Assembly: GCA_964458645.1 (NCBI GenBank)
Contig: CAYWJU010000009.1
Span: 1 to 62,740 of the forward strand
DNA from: DAORHV01 sp964458645
GTDB lineage: Bacteria; Patescibacteriota; Gracilibacteria; Peribacterales; Peribacteraceae
DNA length: 62,740 nucleotides
Direction: 5' to 3'
The notes beneath the pieces were generated by a model. The model saw nothing but the letters and a program-made list of their open reading frames with translations. It was not told the DNA's origin and did not search any database. Positions 15,375 to 25,363 of this stretch are shown here, in pieces. Every line of letters starts with the position of its first letter. Within the stretch, counting starts at the first letter, position 1. The position numbers were made by a program, and so were the translations under genes.

Positions 15375-16823
15375 ATGGAAACTCTAAAAAAGAGTCAATC
15401 CAAAGGCAAAAAATCTGAAATATTGAAGATACTTTTGGCACTTAGTAGTTGTGCATTTTTAGCGGTTGTCATCACTTATATTCTGTACGGATATACGCAA
15501 AATTTACTTAAAGAACGATTGCGAGAAAGAATTACTTCAGTGGCCAGCACTGCTGCTACAGTGATAAGTGCTAACGACATTGCCCAAGTCTACGAACCGG
15601 ACGATCTAGTAAGCGACGAAGCAAAAAATTTAGCTGCCAGATTGTCATCAATTAGAAATGCAAATAATGACATTCGCTACATTTACCTGCTGCGCAGAAC
15701 AAATAATACTGAAGAATTGGCCTTCGTCATTGATTCAGAAAGCCTCGATTCAAAGGAAATTCAAGAAAAAAGAGCTGGTAAAGAGTTAAGTGATGATGAC
15801 TTGGCGCCCCTGCCCGGCGATATTCTGACGATTTCAGAATACCCTGCTTTGCGCGATGAAGCCTTTTATCATCCAGTCGCTGAAAAGGAGTTACAAAAGG
15901 ATCAGTGGTCTACGCAGATGTCGGCATATGCGCCAATTTTCGACAAAACTGGAAATGTTATTGCAGTTTTAGGTATCGACGTAGAGGTTCAAAATTATTT
16001 ATCTCAAATCCAAACCACACTGCTACCATTTTTACTCTTCATTTTTTTCCTAGTCGTACTTCTAAGTTTACTCAGCGTTTTGCTGATCAGATTCTCAGGT
16101 GAAAAGGTTAAAATTCTTGAGGAAATTGACCGTCAAAAAGATGAACTTTTGGGAATTGTAAGCCATCAATTGGCGAAGCCAATTACCGCAATCAAGTGGA
16201 ACCTTGAACTTCTCTTGGACGGAGATGTCGGCCAGATACCTAAGGAGGGCAAGGAAATGATGGAATCGATGCAAAAAGTGACTCACCACTTGGCAGAACT
16301 GGTGAACATGATTTTGGATGTATCAAAAATTCAATTAGGCAAAATGAATTTGGAGGCACAGCCGTTAGACTTGAAAGAATTCTTCAGTGAAATTATTGAG
16401 GTTATTGAGCCAGGGGCCAAAGAGAGGAAAATAAACTTCAAGAAAAATCTGCCAACTAATCTGCCAACTGTACTACTTGATAAGCGCTACATGAGAATGA
16501 CCGTTGAAAACTTGCTTAGTAACGCCATTAAATACACCCCCGTAAATGGCGACGTTGAATTAAAGGTTGAAATTACGCAAAGCAAAATGTACTGCCATGT
16601 ACGTGATAGTGGATGTGGTATCCCATTAGCAGATCAAAAGAAAATTTTTGGGAAACTCTACCGTGCTACTAACGTGCGCAATACTGTTGATGGAAATGGA
16701 TTTGGTCTTTATGTGGCCAAAGGAGCTATTGAAGGGCAGGGAGGTCGCATGTGGTTTGAAAGCACAGAAGGCAAGGGCACCACATTCTTCTTCGAATTGC
16801 CGCTGAAAATGCCTAAAGTATAG
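15375..16823 (+). CDS. Membrane histidine kinase with extracytoplasmic Cache-type sensor
   Basis: 482 aa. TM1 about residues 18-40, an outside sensor about 41-215, TM2 about 216-240. The sensor has the Cache features LSSIRNANNDIRYIYLLRR, DQWSTQMSAYAPIFDKTGN and VIAVLGIDVEV. HisKA follows with phosphoacceptor H264 in IVSHQLAKPITAIKWN (an SHQLAKP version of the H-box). The HATPase part has an N box (ENLLSNAIKYTP), G1 (DSGCGIP) and G2 (GNGFGLYVAKG), so it looks active. There is no HAMP domain. No response regulator is encoded nearby; it is an orphan in this window. Its sensor is the same type as the three in the convergent 1021-aa regulator, 12 bp away. Confidence 0.9.
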   Translation: METLKKSQSKGKKSEILKILLALSSCAFLAVVITYILYGYTQNLLKERLRERITSVASTAATVISANDIAQVYEPDDLVSDEAKNLAARLSSIRNANNDIRYIYLLRRTNNTEELAFVIDSESLDSKEIQEKRAGKELSDDDLAPLPGDILTISEYPALRDEAFYHPVAEKELQKDQWSTQMSAYAPIFDKTGNVIAVLGIDVEVQNYLSQIQTTLLPFLLFIFFLVVLLSLLSVLLIRFSGEKVKILEEIDRQKDELLGIVSHQLAKPITAIKWNLELLLDGDVGQIPKEGKEMMESMQKVTHHLAELVNMILDVSKIQLGKMNLEAQPLDLKEFFSEIIEVIEPGAKERKINFKKNLPTNLPTVLLDKRYMRMTVENLLSNAIKYTPVNGDVELKVEITQSKMYCHVRDSGCGIPLADQKKIFGKLYRATNVRNTVDGNGFGLYVAKGAIEGQGGRMWFESTEGKGTTFFFELPLKMPKV

Positions 16824-16835
16824 GTATAGAGAACA

Positions 16836-19800
16836 TCATCTTTGCTGGCTCGCACCCTTTTGCATGTACTGAATTACTGCAAGGCAAAAAAGAATTGGCC
16901 AGAAAATGATATTTAACCATATCCAGGGCTTAAATTTATCGTTAATATTTTTTTGGGTGTTGGAGATATCCATATCCACTTCAATCATATATTCACTTGT
17001 TTCTGATGAAATGGGGGAGAATCCTGTAATAAATGTTCCCCATTGATCAGTCATGGGATTTGGATCTGCCTGAGGCCCGAAGAAGCCTAATTTAAAGTAG
17101 GGAGACTGGCTCCAATATCTTACTCCGGGGGCTACTGCTTCATCTGCCTCATTCAATACGCTGTCTTTATTCATATCCACAAGAAATGGCAAGCTATAGT
17201 TTGAATCTGCGTCTGCAACAAACTCTGCCGTCTCATTTGAGATCCTTCTCATGACAAAAACATACTCAACGTCTTTGTTCTTGTTGCGAATATCATTGAG
17301 CTGCTTGAATACTCGTTGGTATGCTTCTTTTTTCATATCTCTTGCAAAGCGTAACTGATCTAAATCTTTAATACTAAATTGAGCTGCTGATGTCACGGCG
17401 ATAGCCATAAGCTTGTCGCTTAATTCGGCACGCACAATGCTCATTGTGTGTAGATAAACGCCATACGTCCCAATCAGAGCTATGCACATGCAAAACACAA
17501 GTGTGACAAAACTATTTTTCACACTCTTGAATGTCCAAATAGATTTTATTAAAGAGCGGTTTAAGGCAGAAAATAATAATATGAGTCCCAGCAAAAGATA
17601 CAGCGCATTGTTTGTTTCCTTCGCCAGTACATCGGTATCACTTGCGAGCTTGTCGATCCCCAACAATGCGACCGTCTTGCCTGATGCATCGTGAATCGGA
17701 GCAGCGCCGGAGATGAAAACTCCCCATTGGTCACTAAAAGGCAATTCATCCGCAGTAGCCCTGTTTTCTTTGAGCACAATCAACATGGAGTTGGGGACTT
17801 CTGGATATGAGTCGCCTGGCGAACTTAGTGCATCCTCCTGATCAATCACCCCATTCCCATTCAAATCTTTTTTCGCGGATGGATCGAGTGAGTCGGCATC
17901 AGCAACAAATGTCAGCTTGCTGCCCGTCTCACTGGAAAAACGCATAATGTATGCATACTTCACACCCTCATTGCTCGATCGGATTTCATTGAGTACGCCG
18001 ATTACTTTTGCATACTGCGACTTTCGAATATCCTCCGGAGTCATCAGTTCATCCAGATCTCGTGAGTCGAACTGCAGTGCGCCAGTTGCAGCAATGGACT
18101 TCACTTGCTCACGCAGTCGCTGCAAATTCAAATACTCTGCCTGTTTGTTGAGTAAGTAGGTGCCGCCAACCGCTAACAGAGCGCATAGTACAAAGCTCCA
18201 AACGAGGTTTCTTAGGCTGGCAATCTTGCCAAGCTCTGCCATGAGCGACCTATGCATTGCCGCGAAGCGTATGATGACAAACAGCACAAAGAAACCGAAC
18301 AGATACCACAACACCGCAAACGACTCTTGCTTCAATTGTTCCAGCTTCCCAACGGTCATATCTACGCCTACGACTGCAACCGTGTTGCCCTGAGCATCTT
18401 TCACCGAAGCATAGCCCGTAATCATCGTTCCCCATTGGTCGGTGTAAAAATTCTGGCTGGAAAGCGGCGCAGTGCCATGGACCGCTTGCAGCGCCTCTTT
18501 CGGCGCATTGGGGTAGCTTTGCCCCGGCCACTGCAAATAGTTCGCTCCGGTTGAGGTCACCCCGTTGTTCAGATCGAATACGTCATTTGGGTCAACATCC
18601 ACGTCATTCGTCGGATCAGCATCCACATTGGCATAGGGATTGATTGAATGTGAATCCGATACGAATTCGAGTTCGTCGGGCCTCTCTTTTACGGAACGAA
18701 TGATGTACGCGTACATCAGGTCTTTATTGCTCTCGCGGATACTTTCCAGCTGGTGCACCACTTTGGCCCACTCCGGTTTTTCCCAGTCTTTCTCAACTTG
18801 CAGTACGTCCAGGTCTTTTGCGTCGAACTGCAGCGCGGCAGTTGCCGCAATCGATTCCACCTTCTCGCGCATGCGCTGCAGATTCACATATTCGTTTTGC
18901 TTGTAGAGTCCGAACGTTACTGCCCCCGCAATCGCCAAGAATACTCCAAACGAAACCAGGCTGCCTTTGCTCAAAAAGAAATCGCGTAGCTGGGAAAATA
19001 CTTTTGTCTTCAGTTCGATTGCCGGAGCATGGGTAAGTACCGGCTCATCCACAGTCTCTGTCGCGGCTGCCGATTCCACAATTGTCGGCTCACGCTGCTT
19101 ACGCTCAATTTCTTTCCAGTGGTTCTCGAACAACATGCGCTCAGCATGGGCAAATTCAGGATATTTTATGAAACACGCCTGCTTTTGCTTGTGGTTAAAG
19201 CAGGCCACCACATCGCCAGCAATCAGTTTTTCAAAGGGTAAAGGCAAATCTGCTTCAGGCACCAAGATGGTTTTGCGGTACTCGAACGGATCGCGCGACT
19301 GAAAGCGCCGACCGAACGAGGTATCGTGACTGATGACACGCGAGAAGATCTGCCGACGATGGCGCTCGCGGAAGTACTGCACATAGAAATCCTTCAGTGG
19401 ATGGTCTTCCCAATTGCACTCCATCGGCCAATAGCACAGCAGCTCCTGTTTGGGGTCGAGTAGCTTGATGTACGCGCGCTTGATGCCTTCCTCGCCATCG
19501 AAGTACTGCATCTCCGGGCGGCCTTTATCCACCGCCAATGATTCAATGAAGGCCTCGAAATTTTGGTGGCGGCGCTCCAACATGTCGTACTTCTGCTCCA
19601 TGTCCTTCTCCATCCAATCGAGAATCGGCTTAAGAGACCCCATGGTGAATTTGAAGCCGTCGTTGATCGCCTTCTTGTTCACAATGCCCTTCCCCAGCAG
19701 TTTTTTGACGGCCTGATCCAGCACGCCCGTGCTCTTGCCGGTCTTGGTGGCCAACTCACGAAGCGTGAGGGCGTCTTCTTCGAGCAACTTCCGAATCACC

Positions 19801-19901
19801 AGAATCTCGGTGGTCGAGAATTTGGCGTCCTTCAGGTACGTCTCGATGCTGGCAGGGAGGATGGCGATCATGGAGAAAAAGGTGAGGAGGCGGAAATGCA
19901 A
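16836..19901 (-). CDS. Membrane one-component regulator: TrmB-like HTH plus three tandem Cache-type sensors
   Basis: 1021 aa. Residues about 13-95 form a winged HTH of TrmB type (TTEILVIRKLLEEDALTLRELA...GVLDQAVKKLLGKGIV). Residues about 105-265 form a cytosolic domain like the effector region of TrmB proteins. Three outside sensors follow, each between membrane helices: about 334-525, 585-765 and 818-990. Each has the (I/V)RxxNxDxxY(A/V) strand and DQWG, and ends in a G(I/V)D- or EVDM-type strand, as in the nearby kinase. Asp-rich loops resembling EF-hand/dockerin Ca sites occur in sensors 2 (DLNGNGVIDQED) and 3 (DMNKDSVLNEAD), with a looser one in sensor 1. No kinase, GGDEF or receiver output exists; the HTH is the only output. 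The start is a TTG at the predicted +1; the inner ATG at 19871 is an alternative. The C-terminal third is more AT-rich than the N-terminal part. Confidence 0.85.
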   Translation of the reverse strand: MHFRLLTFFSMIAILPASIETYLKDAKFSTTEILVIRKLLEEDALTLRELATKTGKSTGVLDQAVKKLLGKGIVNKKAINDGFKFTMGSLKPILDWMEKDMEQKYDMLERRHQNFEAFIESLAVDKGRPEMQYFDGEEGIKRAYIKLLDPKQELLCYWPMECNWEDHPLKDFYVQYFRERHRRQIFSRVISHDTSFGRRFQSRDPFEYRKTILVPEADLPLPFEKLIAGDVVACFNHKQKQACFIKYPEFAHAERMLFENHWKEIERKQREPTIVESAAATETVDEPVLTHAPAIELKTKVFSQLRDFFLSKGSLVSFGVFLAIAGAVTFGLYKQNEYVNLQRMREKVESIAATAALQFDAKDLDVLQVEKDWEKPEWAKVVHQLESIRESNKDLMYAYIIRSVKERPDELEFVSDSHSINPYANVDADPTNDVDVDPNDVFDLNNGVTSTGANYLQWPGQSYPNAPKEALQAVHGTAPLSSQNFYTDQWGTMITGYASVKDAQGNTVAVVGVDMTVGKLEQLKQESFAVLWYLFGFFVLFVIIRFAAMHRSLMAELGKIASLRNLVWSFVLCALLAVGGTYLLNKQAEYLNLQRLREQVKSIAATGALQFDSRDLDELMTPEDIRKSQYAKVIGVLNEIRSSNEGVKYAYIMRFSSETGSKLTFVADADSLDPSAKKDLNGNGVIDQEDALSSPGDSYPEVPNSMLIVLKENRATADELPFSDQWGVFISGAAPIHDASGKTVALLGIDKLASDTDVLAKETNNALYLLLGLILLFSALNRSLIKSIWTFKSVKNSFVTLVFCMCIALIGTYGVYLHTMSIVRAELSDKLMAIAVTSAAQFSIKDLDQLRFARDMKKEAYQRVFKQLNDIRNKNKDVEYVFVMRRISNETAEFVADADSNYSLPFLVDMNKDSVLNEADEAVAPGVRYWSQSPYFKLGFFGPQADPNPMTDQWGTFITGFSPISSETSEYMIEVDMDISNTQKNINDKFKPWIWLNIIFWPILFCLAVIQYMQKGASQQR

Positions 19902-19907
19902 ACTTGT

Positions 19908-19935
19908 ACTTTACGTATGTATCTTGGAAAGTAAA
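19908..19935 (-). promoter_or_regulatory. Promoter of the TrmB-Cache gene
   Basis: Minus strand: TTTACT (19930-19935), 16-nt spacer, TAAAGT (19908-19913), 6 nt, then TTG at 19901. The position fits a leaderless TTG start, or a 30-nt leader for the ATG at 19871. Confidence 0.5.
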
Positions 19936-20173
19936 GTTCACACCCTATGGCATGTATTAGAGGTCTTTGTACCGTACTTCTTGTTCCAGAGCTTGTGATT
20001 CTTCGATATTTCAACGAATTGTCACGGTTGATCGGGTGTCGAGGTACTGCCGGAAAAGGGGGTGTTCTAGGCCCATCAAGAACCCCCTCCAAGCCTAACC
20101 CTAGCCATTCTTTCGTAAAGGACACCGGACCACACCCAACCCCCTCCTGACCCAGGGGTGAATAGGGCGTGCA

Positions 20174-23100
20174 ATGAGGTCATTCCTCCCCCTCCCCTGC
20201 ATGTCCAAGCAGCTGAAACCCGATACAGAAGCCCTCGATGCCTACTTTGCCTCCTTTGAGCCAATTGATGTACGTCCGCAGACACCAACTAGGCTACCCA
20301 TGGCATCCAGCCGCATATCTTCCCGCGCCAGAAGCACTCGCAGATTGTGCTTGGAGCAACTGGAAGCACGCGAGGTGCCATCGGCCACTGTCTTCGGCGA
20401 TGCCTCGAATAATTGGGACAGTGCCCTGGTATCGACGCCTCCATCGGACAGTTACGAGACGGTGGATGTCAGGCTGGTTCCGCATAGCAGCGGCATTGTG
20501 GTCGACAATGCCAACGTGAACTTCGGAGAAGGGGTGTTGATCAAGGTCTCGACCGGGACAGGCGCGGGAACGGTACTCAAAGATGACGCACTCACATCGC
20601 TCGACGACGCCTACAACACGCTCCATGGCACGGCTGCCAATCCACTCGGCACCGACCATATGAACTTCAACTTCGTAAGCCGGCTGACCGGAGCGATCGC
20701 CATTCGCCTGAAGCAGTTGGATCTTGGCCACATCGCCCATGGCAACGTGCTGATCGACGGATCCAACGGCCGTACGACTGTTCCGATTCCCTCCAATGGT
20801 GTTATCCCTTGGAACCCGACGGTAGGTATCGACTCGATCATGCTGGTCAACGTCCATAACCAAGGCGAGCTGAATCCGGTGGGCTTGTCGGGCATCGACG
20901 TGCAAATGTACCTGCCCGACACACCGGTCGATATCGGCACACTGACGACCCAGGTGGCTGCACTGACGCAACAAGTGAGCACTGCACAAACCGCCCTCAC
21001 TGCTGCGGAAGCCACCGCCACCCCTCCGCCGGCGCTGGATGCGTTGCCGTGGCCCGAAGGCGTAAATGCTTCGGCCAAGATCCTGGGCAAACTGAATGTG
21101 CACCCCGGCCAGAACCTCTACGCCATGCACTTCAGTCCCGATGGCAACAAATTCGTGACCGCCGGACAGGACAAGGTCGCCAAGATCTGGAATGCCTCGA
21201 CCGGTGCGTTGCTGCACACGCTCAGTGGGAACAACTCACTCGTCATGGACGCCGTGTGGAGCGCGGATGGGCAAAGCGTGTGGACCACCGGCTACGACAA
21301 GCACGTGCGCCAATATTCGGCTTCCACCGGTGCCGTACTGTGGGATTCAGGAGATCTCGGCAGTCTGGCATTGAGCACTGCCATGTCCTCGGACGGCGCA
21401 AATTTGACCGTGAGCATGCATGGCACAGCGCCCAAGGTCATCAACACGCAGACCAAGGCGATCAATGCGCTCGGCAGCGGATTGATCTGGACCGGAAATA
21501 TGACCGCTATGAGTGATGCCAACGTGCTGATGTTCGTGAACACCAACGCCTACCGTAGCGGAAACTACGCACTCATCGTCAATCCCGCAACACGCCAGAC
21601 GGTGTGGCAATCCAACGTGATGGGCGGGCAACTGAATGCCATCGCTGCCACACCCGACGGGCAGTGGATCATCGCCGGCGACGATGCCGGCGGGCTTGCG
21701 GTCTGGAAACGCTCGACGAATCAGCAAGTGTTCACTTTGCCGAACCAGGGCGGAGTGATTACGAGTATTGCCACCAGCGAGGACGGCAATCAGCTCTTCG
21801 TGGGATCGGGCAGCCAGATCACTGCATTCGACTTGCGACCACTCACAACCAATCAAGCTCCGACCCTCCTGCACACCTACGCAAGCATCGGTAATGGACC
21901 GCGAGGCATGAGCGTGCAAGGAAAGAACGTCACGGCTGTGTCAGGGGACAACGGCGCGTCGCGCTTGGTGGCGGTGGATCGGAGCGGGCTCTCGGGGTAT
22001 GTGGATCCCAATCTTGGAGTGAATACGGCGCAGGCACAGCTGACTGCACTGCAGAACAGCCTGGCCAGCAGTACCTCACAATTGCAGCTGGCACAGAACC
22101 AGGAAACCGGACGTGACGCGATCATGGAGATTCTGGCGCAACAACTTGTCGAGCCTCAGAGTGTGGAGGCCGACACGCTGGAAGTCACTGTGCAAGGAAA
22201 TCGCGTGGATGCGGAGATGACGCTGCGAACCGTAGGTGGCAACGTTCGCATCAGCAGCTGGCAAGGCGTGCGTTCCAGTTTGCCGAGCTTGGATCGTGAC
22301 GATGATGGATCACTGTTGTTTACCGGATCGGCCGCGACGTTGGATTTGGCGCAGGCTACTCATTTGGTCACCAGTGTTTCGTTCGTTGTCACAACGAGCA
22401 CGGGGCATGATGCAACGGTGCGCTTCTTGCGCGGCGACCAAGTCATTGCGACTCAAACCGTCCACTCAGGAGCCACGGTTTCGCAGGCCGATGCACAGGG
22501 CATCACCGGCGTTGTTGTGCTCAACGAAGAGCAGTCGCTCTCCGAGCAAGCACAGGACTTCCTGGCATATTTCAATAGCAACGACGGCCAATACCAGGCC
22601 GGGCGTTATGCCTGGTCTTGGTGGACCCAGAACGGCTACAAAACCTTCCCGCAGTTCGGCGGCGCTTCGCTGGCCTACTTTGCAAACCACAGCTCCGTGC
22701 CCGATGCGCAGAAGTGGGACATTCTTCGCGAGGCAGCTTCCGGACGTCACTATGCCACCTTGCAGTTGGCGGATATCGATGTGCAGGGAAACGTGAACCA
22801 GGCACAGGCAGCCGCACCGCACCCACTGGAGCAGACGCCGACCGGCTTGCTGCTCAACGCCCCCGACTGGCGCCAGACCGGCGACACCCTGCGTCGTGGA
22901 GCAAGTCCGGGCTACCTGGCCACCGGACGCTTCTCTCCAACCGCAGTGGGCATCGTGCGCGATCCGACCAAATACAGCGTGGTGAACCTGACGAACGTGA
23001 GCGGCGACGCGCATCCTGTGAGCGTGCGCTATCACACTCCCGGCGGCGATACGCAGCTCGGACAGGAGTACTACCAAATCCTCGGCAACAGCGTTGTGCT

Positions 23101-25363
23101 CATGCCCGGTGCTCCGAGCCAGATCGTGATTACGTTACACAGCGGCGACATTTACCAAGCTCCTGGCAACGTGGATATCGGTCACATCCAATCCAACACG
23201 CTGGAAGACATTTTGCCGCCGGAAACCATGAGCGTCTGGACAAGCATTCTGGCGATCCGCAACACCGGCCCCGCCGAAGGCGTAATGAACGCTGTCACCG
23301 AAATTACCGACACCGGCCGCGCGATTACGCCAGGGAGCGGCAACGCACTCGTGAACGTATGGAACAGCGGCCGCACGGGCGGCACGGTTCGCATCATCAC
23401 CAACGAAGGTACGCCGCAGGCGCATGAAATTTCCTTCTCGCTGGCCGCACAGGCCGGCAAGTCGGTGTCGATCAACTTCACCACGCCGGCCAACGGTGTG
23501 CTGAGCATCACCACGATTTTGCCGGATGGCAGACGGTTGGTGGATGGGAAGACGCTGCGATTGCAGGGGGATACGAGCGAGAAGCGAGTGGCTACAAGGA
23601 ATGCGGATGGCACGTGGACGCTGGAGTGGAAAGCCAGCACCTACAGTGGACCGAGCGTGGTGGATGGCGGAGTTATCGATAACAACTTCGTACTCTGGAA
23701 GCAGGCTCGCATCGCGAAGGGTGATCTGAGCGTTGCGGATCCGGCGAACTATGCCAAAGCTGTGATGGCGTTTGCGGAGGAGCAGGATGCGCAAGACAAA
23801 GAGAGGGCAGCGGCTCCGCACATTGTGGCGGCCGAAGGCGATATTGTAACAGCCATGACGCGCGACAGTCTGACGCGCATCCGCGACAACGCACAGCAAG
23901 CCCTTGCAGCAGCAATTGTGCAGAATAACCAAGAGCACATTGATCATTTCACTGCGCAACTGGAGGCGGCGAACGGTCTCTTGGCGCTGATCCCCGCAGG
24001 ATCGGATACGCCTGTCATCGGAACTAACCAGCAAGCGCTCGCCTGGCAGCATCTCATCGAAACAACGACCAGCGACCCCCTGGTTCTTGTTTCACAGAGC
24101 CTCAATCTCCTGACATCTCTGGGCAGCCAGAAGGAGTCGCGAACGTATTCCTTCCATGTGGAATCGACCATGCTCTTGGACGGCACGTTCCGTTCCGATA
24201 CGACCTTTGCTGAAAGCACGCTGGTGATTACCGATCAGGCAGGCAGGGTGGTCCTGAGTTTGGCGGCCGACGGCGACCACACGTTCACGGTGAAGCAGAC
24301 CTTGCTGAAGGGCAATTATACGATGACCATCGTCACCCCGTCGTCGCAGTACGCAAGCAAGTCCAATGCCGTTGCCGGTTGGCTTGGCAACATAGAGGCA
24401 TCCCGCACTTCGCATATCGAGGGCATGGTGCAACTTGGGGAGCAGGCAATGCCGGTGAGTTTGCGGGTGGCGGAGTTCGGAACAAATGGCCAGCGCAAGA
24501 CTGACTATGAAACGGCGGAGGCTATGAATCGCATCACCACACTTGACCCTACAAAGCCGGTATGGATCGTAATTCACGGCATGTCCAATTCCGAAAACAC
24601 GAATACTATTTCCGAACTTGCGAGGATTCTCAGTCAGTATGAGCAAATGGGAATCCAGGTTGTAACCCTCGACTGGAACAAGGAAGCTGCCGACTGGGTT
24701 GTTCCAACACAAGATGTAAACTGGGCTCCATTGGTTGGACAATGGGCTGCCAGGCAATTGATCGCAGCAGGATTCGACCCAGCCCTCATTAATGTCGCAG
24801 GTCATAGCCATGGAACATATGTGGGATACGAGATGGCATCGGAAATCATGCGACTGACTAACGGCAACCAAATGAATGCATTTGTGGCGCTTGATGCAGC
24901 TGGAAATATGCCGCTCTTCTCAGGCTATGACCACACACAAATCAATTTCGCATCAAAAACACGTAGTTCGCTCGCATTCGACAGTAGCTTTGGCGCGGGA
25001 TCGAATGCGCTGGCGGCTACCGCAGACGTAGCAATGGAGATCAATTCTTCCGATATTAATCCAGCCACAGCCCACTCGCTTGCTGTCACCGCATTCACCG
25101 AAATACTCAGGCGCCAACTAGGCAGTGCCAGCCCTTTCTCTTCATACCTTTCCCTTGGTGGAATCATGCAGTCCAGCGATCAAAATCGCTCAAAATATTC
25201 TGAAAATCATTATGACGGCATTTTTGAAGGCAAAATCAACGTAACTATCAGCCCAGAAGTCGTGAATGGTCACACGTACTACCGTGCGACGCCAGTAAAC
25301 ATGTTGCTCTGGGCTCCTGGTGACACATCCGAAGAAACGGTAGCATTCAACACATTACCCTAA
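20174..25363 (+). CDS. Large surface protein: planctomycete-style N-terminal motif, beta-propeller, C-terminal lipase-like domain
   Basis: 1729 aa. Residues 56-71 read RRLCLEQLEAREVPSA, the LExLExRxxPSA motif found at the N-termini of many exported planctomycete proteins; no ordinary signal peptide is visible. About 300-600 holds WD40/YVTN-like blades (FSPDGNKFVTAGQDKVAKIW, ATPDGQWIIAGDDAGGLAVW), preceded and followed by short coiled coils. A long beta-rich middle comes next. The C-terminal 200 residues form an alpha/beta-hydrolase: VWIVIHGM (oxyanion side), nucleophile S1545 in GHSHG, Asp candidate D1574, His candidate H1679. It is probably an outer-surface esterase or lipase. An inner ATG at 20201 is an alternative start. 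The next gene overlaps its stop (TAATG). Confidence 0.8.
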   Translation: MRSFLPLPCMSKQLKPDTEALDAYFASFEPIDVRPQTPTRLPMASSRISSRARSTRRLCLEQLEAREVPSATVFGDASNNWDSALVSTPPSDSYETVDVRLVPHSSGIVVDNANVNFGEGVLIKVSTGTGAGTVLKDDALTSLDDAYNTLHGTAANPLGTDHMNFNFVSRLTGAIAIRLKQLDLGHIAHGNVLIDGSNGRTTVPIPSNGVIPWNPTVGIDSIMLVNVHNQGELNPVGLSGIDVQMYLPDTPVDIGTLTTQVAALTQQVSTAQTALTAAEATATPPPALDALPWPEGVNASAKILGKLNVHPGQNLYAMHFSPDGNKFVTAGQDKVAKIWNASTGALLHTLSGNNSLVMDAVWSADGQSVWTTGYDKHVRQYSASTGAVLWDSGDLGSLALSTAMSSDGANLTVSMHGTAPKVINTQTKAINALGSGLIWTGNMTAMSDANVLMFVNTNAYRSGNYALIVNPATRQTVWQSNVMGGQLNAIAATPDGQWIIAGDDAGGLAVWKRSTNQQVFTLPNQGGVITSIATSEDGNQLFVGSGSQITAFDLRPLTTNQAPTLLHTYASIGNGPRGMSVQGKNVTAVSGDNGASRLVAVDRSGLSGYVDPNLGVNTAQAQLTALQNSLASSTSQLQLAQNQETGRDAIMEILAQQLVEPQSVEADTLEVTVQGNRVDAEMTLRTVGGNVRISSWQGVRSSLPSLDRDDDGSLLFTGSAATLDLAQATHLVTSVSFVVTTSTGHDATVRFLRGDQVIATQTVHSGATVSQADAQGITGVVVLNEEQSLSEQAQDFLAYFNSNDGQYQAGRYAWSWWTQNGYKTFPQFGGASLAYFANHSSVPDAQKWDILREAASGRHYATLQLADIDVQGNVNQAQAAAPHPLEQTPTGLLLNAPDWRQTGDTLRRGASPGYLATGRFSPTAVGIVRDPTKYSVVNLTNVSGDAHPVSVRYHTPGGDTQLGQEYYQILGNSVVLMPGAPSQIVITLHSGDIYQAPGNVDIGHIQSNTLEDILPPETMSVWTSILAIRNTGPAEGVMNAVTEITDTGRAITPGSGNALVNVWNSGRTGGTVRIITNEGTPQAHEISFSLAAQAGKSVSINFTTPANGVLSITTILPDGRRLVDGKTLRLQGDTSEKRVATRNADGTWTLEWKASTYSGPSVVDGGVIDNNFVLWKQARIAKGDLSVADPANYAKAVMAFAEEQDAQDKERAAAPHIVAAEGDIVTAMTRDSLTRIRDNAQQALAAAIVQNNQEHIDHFTAQLEAANGLLALIPAGSDTPVIGTNQQALAWQHLIETTTSDPLVLVSQSLNLLTSLGSQKESRTYSFHVESTMLLDGTFRSDTTFAESTLVITDQAGRVVLSLAADGDHTFTVKQTLLKGNYTMTIVTPSSQYASKSNAVAGWLGNIEASRTSHIEGMVQLGEQAMPVSLRVAEFGTNGQRKTDYETAEAMNRITTLDPTKPVWIVIHGMSNSENTNTISELARILSQYEQMGIQVVTLDWNKEAADWVVPTQDVNWAPLVGQWAARQLIAAGFDPALINVAGHSHGTYVGYEMASEIMRLTNGNQMNAFVALDAAGNMPLFSGYDHTQINFASKTRSSLAFDSSFGAGSNALAATADVAMEINSSDINPATAHSLAVTAFTEILRRQLGSASPFSSYLSLGGIMQSSDQNRSKYSENHYDGIFEGKINVTISPEVVNGHTYYRATPVNMLLWAPGDTSEETVAFNTLP

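Noticed and set aside
13480..16830. AT-rich island as an integrated mobile element with defined ends
   Set aside because: No integrase, transposase, tRNA junction or flanking direct repeat was found; only the base composition points to transfer.
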